Shown here in pieces: positions 59,702 to 64,000 of a DNA stretch of 64,000 nt; position 1 is the first letter of the stretch, and every line of letters begins with the position of its first letter. Where the stretch lies: assembly GCF_902498185.1 (NCBI RefSeq), contig NZ_CABVIX010000003.1, positions 62,001 through 126,000 on the forward strand. Direction: 5' to 3'. The notes under the pieces were generated by a model. The model was not told the origin of the DNA, did not search any database, and saw nothing but the letters and a program-made list of their open reading frames with translations. The DNA comes from Pseudomonas fluorescens (lineage in GTDB: Bacteria; Pseudomonadota; Gammaproteobacteria; Pseudomonadales; Pseudomonadaceae). Position numbers and translations under genes: made by a program.

Positions 59702-60418
59702 TCACGCCGCCGCCAGCACCAGGTGAAGGTAACGGGTAAGGTTAGCGAGCATCTGCCCATCGGCTTGCGCATTCGCGTCCTTGAGCAGTCCCTGATATTC
59801 CATCTGCTCGATAATCGCCGTCAACACCAGCGCGTCCTGCTCGGGCTGACGCGAGCCTACCACCTGCAGCATCTGCCGGGCGCCGTGCAACAGGATCTGC
59901 TCGTGGGAGCGCACCAGTTCGGCCAGGCGCGGGCACAGCAGCGCCTCCTGGCGAAAGCCCTGTTCGGCCATGAGAAAGTCACGCCGGTTGCTCAGCTGGC
60001 GGGTGACATAGTCGGTGGTCATGCGGGCCACTTCATCGGCCAGGCGGGCGCGCCACTGCGGGCTGCCGTCGCCTTGGGACAGCAACTGGCGCAGCACTAC
60101 CTCGGTGTTGGCCCAGAGCTTGGCCATGTAGGCCGCGCTGCGCTCGACGTACTGGGCGAAGGTGTCGGTCAGGAGGTCTTCGATGTCTTTGAAGTAGTAG
60201 GTGGTGGCCGACAGCGGCACGCCAGCCTCGGCCGCCACCGCACGATGCCGCACGCCGCGCACGCCATCGCGCACGACGATGCGCATGGCGGCATCGAGGA
60301 TCTGCTGGCGCCGCTCCTCGCTGCCCTGGCGGCGGGTCTTGCGGCCCTGGTATTGCACGCTCTGGGCGACGGCGCTGGCAATGCCGGCGGCGCCTTGGTG
60401 GGCAGTTGCGGGGGTCAT
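59702..60418 (-). CDS. TetR-family regulator at the head of the QEGLA operon
   Basis: The 238-aa product has a basic N-terminal tail then a TetR helix-turn-helix: RQQILDAAMRIVVRDGVRGV and AGVPLSATTYYFKDIEDLL. The C-terminal half is helical. As first gene of a same-strand group it may control the lipoprotein, metallopeptidase and hydrolase genes. I chose the ATG at 60418. It follows lysS after a terminator. Ligand unknown. Confidence 0.88.
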   Translation of the reverse strand: MTPATAHQGAAGIASAVAQSVQYQGRKTRRQGSEERRQQILDAAMRIVVRDGVRGVRHRAVAAEAGVPLSATTYYFKDIEDLLTDTFAQYVERSAAYMAKLWANTEVVLRQLLSQGDGSPQWRARLADEVARMTTDYVTRQLSNRRDFLMAEQGFRQEALLCPRLAELVRSHEQILLHGARQMLQVVGSRQPEQDALVLTAIIEQMEYQGLLKDANAQADGQMLANLTRYLHLVLAAA

Positions 60419-60457
60419 GGGTACCTCATCATGTTCTGGCCTTTGCAAGGCAAGAAA

Positions 60458-60478
60458 AAGCCGCCATGTAGGCGGCTT
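60458..60478 (-). terminator. Intrinsic terminator after lysS
   Basis: An 8-bp stem AAGCCGCC (60458-60465) with GGCGGCTT (60471-60478) and a 5-base loop is followed on the minus strand by TTTTTC. It ends the prfB-lysS transcript and separates it from tetR. Confidence 0.8.
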
Positions 60479-60489
60479 GTTCAGACTGC

Positions 60490-61992
60490 TCAGGCCTGCG
60501 GGCGCATGTGCGGGAACAGGATCACATCGCGGATCGACGGCGAGTTGGTCAGCAACATCACCAGGCGGTCGATGCCGATGCCTTCGCCCGCGGTAGGCGG
60601 CATGCCGTACTCCAGGGCGCGGACGAAATCGGCGTCGAAGTGCATGGCTTCGTCGTCACCCGCGTCCTTCTCGGCCACCTGGGCCAGGAAGCGCTCTGCC
60701 TGGTCTTCGGCATCGTTGAGCTCGGAGTAGGCGTTGGCGATCTCGCGGCCACCGATGAACAGCTCGAAGCGGTCGGTAACGTTGGGGTTGTGGTCGTTGC
60801 GGCGCGCCAGCGGCGACACTTCGAACGGGTACTCGGTAATGAAGTGCGGCTGTTCCAGCTTGTGCTCGACCAGCTCTTCGAAAATCATCACCTGCAGCTT
60901 GCCCAGGCCTTCATGGCCCAGCACCTTGGCGCCGGCCTTCTTGGCGATGGCGCGGGCCTTGTCGACGTCTTGCAGGTCGGCAGCGGTCAGCTCGGGGTTG
61001 TACTTGAGGATCGAGTCGAACACCGACAGGCGCACGAACGGCTCGCCGAAGTGGAACACCTTGTCGCCATAAGGCACGTCGGTGCTGCCCAGGACCAGCT
61101 GCGCCAGCTCGCGGAACAACTCTTCGGTGAGGTCCATGTTGTCTTCGTAGTCGGCGTAGGCCTGGTAGAACTCGAGCATGGTGAACTCGGGGTTGTGCCG
61201 GGTCGAAACGCCTTCGTTACGGAAGTTGCGGTTGATCTCGAAGACCTTCTCGAAACCACCGACCACCAGCCGCTTGAGGTAGAGTTCTGGAGCGATCCGC
61301 AGGAACATGGCCATGTCCAGCGCATTGTGGTGCGTCTCGAACGGCTTGGCCGCCGCGCCGCCAGGGATGGTCTGCAGCATCGGCGTCTCGACTTCGAGGA
61401 AGTCGCGCTGGGCGAGGAAGCTGCGGATGTGCGAGATCACCTGCGAACGCACACGGAAGGTGTGGCGGGTGTCCTCGTTGACCATCAGGTCGACATAGCG
61501 CTGACGGTAGCGCTGCTCGGTGTCGGTCAGGCCGTGATGCTTGTCTGGCAGCGGGCGCAGCGACTTGGTCAGCAGCCGCACGGTGGTCATCTCGACGTAC
61601 AGGTCGCCCTTGCCGGAACGGGCCAGGGTACCTTCGGCGGCGATGATGTCGCCCATGTCCCACGTCTTGACTGCAGCCAGGGTTTCCTCGGGCAGGGTCT
61701 TGCGGTTGACGTAGACCTGGATGCGTCCGGTCATGTCCTGGATCACCATGAACGAGCCACGGTTGAGCATGATGCGGCCGGCAACCTTGACCGGGATCGC
61801 TGCAGCTTCCAGTTCTTCCTTGGTCTTGTCCACGTACTGCTTCTGCAGGTCATCGCAGTAGCTGTCGCGGCGGAAGTCATTGGGGAAGGCCTGGCCCTTG
61901 GCGCGCTCGGCAGCAAGTTTTTCCTTGCGCAGGGCGATCAGGGCGTTTTCTTCCTGTTGCAGGTCTTGCGGGTCGAGTTTGAGGTCGCTCAT
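60490..61992 (-). CDS. lysS: Lysyl-tRNA synthetase (class II)
   Basis: LysS charges tRNA(Lys). The 500-aa product has the OB-fold anticodon-binding domain near residues 65-175 ([20 protein letters not shown]) and the class II motifs: motif 1 with the P of [10 protein letters not shown], motif 2 with [18 protein letters not shown], and motif 3 [10 protein letters not shown]. It follows prfB by about 70 bases; prfB-lysS linkage is common in proteobacteria. Confidence 0.98.
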   Translation of the reverse strand: MSDLKLDPQDLQQEENALIALRKEKLAAERAKGQAFPNDFRRDSYCDDLQKQYVDKTKEELEAAAIPVKVAGRIMLNRGSFMVIQDMTGRIQVYVNRKTLPEETLAAVKTWDMGDIIAAEGTLARSGKGDLYVEMTTVRLLTKSLRPLPDKHHGLTDTEQRYRQRYVDLMVNEDTRHTFRVRSQVISHIRSFLAQRDFLEVETPMLQTIPGGAAAKPFETHHNALDMAMFLRIAPELYLKRLVVGGFEKVFEINRNFRNEGVSTRHNPEFTMLEFYQAYADYEDNMDLTEELFRELAQLVLGSTDVPYGDKVFHFGEPFVRLSVFDSILKYNPELTAADLQDVDKARAIAKKAGAKVLGHEGLGKLQVMIFEELVEHKLEQPHFITEYPFEVSPLARRNDHNPNVTDRFELFIGGREIANAYSELNDAEDQAERFLAQVAEKDAGDDEAMHFDADFVRALEYGMPPTAGEGIGIDRLVMLLTNSPSIRDVILFPHMRPQA

Positions 61993-62022
61993 GTCGTCAC
62001 ATCTTCCATCAGGGATTCATTG

Positions 62023-62042
62023 CCCTCGCCCGCGGGCGAGGG
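62023..62042. repeat. Perfect 20-bp palindrome between prfB and lysS
   Basis: CCCTCGCCCGCGGGCGAGGG at 62023-62042 is fully self-complementary and lies in the 70-base prfB-lysS gap. It can fold into a short-loop hairpin and may modulate lysS expression relative to prfB. No U-run follows. Confidence 0.6.
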
Positions 62043-62062
62043 TCTTGCAGGGGGTGTGAAGC

Positions 62063-63158
62063 TTACAACCCCTGTTTGAGGCTGGCTTCGAGGTATTCGT
62101 CGATGTCGCCGTCGAGCACCTTGTCGCAGTCGCTGCGCTCGACGCCGGTACGCAGGTCCTTGATCCGCGACGCGTCGAGCACGTACGAGCGGATCTGGTG
62201 ACCCCAGCCGATGTCGGACTTGGTGTCTTCCAGGGCCTGGGAGGCGGCGTTGCGCTTCTGCATTTCCTGCTCGTACAACTTGGCCCGCAGCATTTTCATG
62301 GCGGTGTCCTTGTTGGCGTGCTGGGAGCGTTCGTTCTGGCAGCTGACCACGGTGTTGGTCGGCACGTGAGTGATACGCACCGCGGAGTCGGTGGTGTTCA
62401 CGTGCTGGCCACCGGCACCGGAGGAGCGATAGGTGTCGATGCGCAGGTCCGACGGGTTGATCTCGATCTCGACCTTGTCATCGATCTCGGGCGATACGAA
62501 CACCGCAGAGAACGAGGTATGACGGCGGTTACCGGAGTCGAACGGGCTTTTGCGGACCAGGCGGTGCACGCCGATCTCGGTACGCAGCCAGCCGAAGGCG
62601 TACTCGCCCTTGATGTGCAAGGTAGCGCCCTTGATGCCGGCGACCTCACCCTCGGAAAGCTCCATGATGGTGGTGTCGAAACCGCGCTTGTCGGCCCAGC
62701 GCAGGTACATGCGCAGCAGGATGTTGGCCCAGTCCTGCGCTTCGGTGCCGCCGGAGCCGGCCTGGATGTCCAGGTAGGCGTTGTTCATGTCCATCTCGCC
62801 ACTGAACATGCGGCGGAACTCGAGCTGGGCCAGGGCCGACTCCAGGCTCTCGAGCTCGCTGACCACATCGCCCACGGCGGTTTCGTCATCTTCTTCGACG
62901 GCCATGTCGAGCAGGTCGCGGCAATCGGCCAGGCCGCCGGACAGCTTGTCCAGGGTCTCGACGATCTGCGCCAGTGCGGCGCGCTCGCGGCCCAGTTCCT
63001 GGGCGTACTCGGGCTTGTTCCAAACGTTGGGGTCTTCGAGCTCGCGGTTGACTTCGATCAGGCGATCATGCCGTTGATCGTAGTCAAAGATACCCCCGAA
63101 TTGACTCGGAACGCTCGGTCAGGTCCTTGATGGTGTTCAGGATCGGATTGATTTCCAT
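62063..63158 (-). CDS. prfB: Peptide chain release factor 2 with programmed +1 frameshift
   Basis: RF2 ends translation at UGA and UAA. The gene is read in two frames. The ATG at 63158 opens 24 codons ending GGG TAT CTT, then an in-frame TGA (63086-63084). A +1 shift at CTT-TGA-C continues from 63085 to 62063, giving 364 aa, the normal RF2 length. The SD-like GGGGG lies just upstream, as in E. coli. The downstream part has the SPF-type recognition region and the GGQ loop ([10 protein letters not shown]). High RF2 reads the TGA and stops, so the gene controls itself. Confidence 0.96.
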
Positions 63159-63278
63159 GGGCGGGCAGCTCTCGTGCGGGATTCGGTGAAAAGCCGATGA
63201 TTATAACTGACTTCACGCGCCAAGCGCCAAGCCACAAGCGACAAGATGACCTGCCCCGCTTCAGACCTGAAGCTGCCG

Positions 63279-64000
<722 letters not shown>

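Overview
The window is a gene-dense stretch of a high-GC gammaproteobacterial chromosome. The proteins look like those of Pseudomonas, most likely the P. putida group: an lpx/fabZ/skp/bamA cluster, a GH17-GT2 NdvB-type protein, an LptF-type OmpA lipoprotein, a WspR-type diguanylate cyclase, and P. putida-like REP palindromes. I see no rRNA, tRNA, insertion sequence, prophage, integrase or CRISPR array. It reads as core genome.

Positions 1-19522, almost all on the minus strand, form the classic envelope, lipid A and translation supercluster. Read in the direction of transcription it runs rpsB-tsf, pyrH-frr-uppS-cdsA-dxr-rseP, bamA-skp-lpxD-fabZ-lpxA-lpxB-rnhB-dnaE, accA, and the 5' end of tilS at the left edge. 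Many junctions overlap by 1-4 bases. Hairpins divide it into transcription segments: after rpsB, after tsf, between rseP and bamA, and after accA.

Positions 19814-24537 (plus) hold map, glnD and dapC. A REP palindrome separates dapC from a convergent CPA1-type Na+/H+ antiporter. A 415-base gap with nested palindromes follows, then a plus-strand group: arsC-like yffB, dapD, csdA and csdE. It meets a convergent tcdA whose 3' end overlaps csdE. These three last genes belong to one sulfur and tRNA-modification (ct6A) system.

Positions 30928-36161 (plus) carry ndvB, dapE, rlmA and a small hypothetical gene, facing a cold-shock gene. Then come plsB, a YbaY-type lipoprotein, a DUF4197 protein, and a leaderless YbaY-like protein whose ribosome binding site lies inside a hairpin. 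Convergent to these is an RND efflux pair (permease and lipoprotein adaptor) with a divergent TetR regulator and a perfect 16-bp operator-like palindrome between them.

Positions 45899-54545 hold rsmJ, a protein with an internal tandem repeat, a four-gene minus-strand group (small hypothetical, DUF72, PEP mutase-like, extensin-like), tsaB, adk and ppc. Then on plus come a small conserved gene and a two-gene lipoprotein unit (DUF4398 and LptF/OmpA) with an AlgU-like promoter candidate. The right end (minus) has prfB with its programmed +1 frameshift, lysS, and a five-gene operon: TetR, lipoprotein, QEGLA/MATCAP-type metallopeptidase, lipoprotein alpha/beta hydrolase, and a small membrane protein. 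A truncated wspR-like gene ends the window.

The least explained parts are the QEGLA-metallopeptidase operon, the hairpin-masked YbaY-like gene, the repeat protein at 46778-47398, and the 5'-terminal hairpin of the cold-shock mRNA. I found no clearly new defence, mobile or biosynthetic system; the candidates in the findings are modest.
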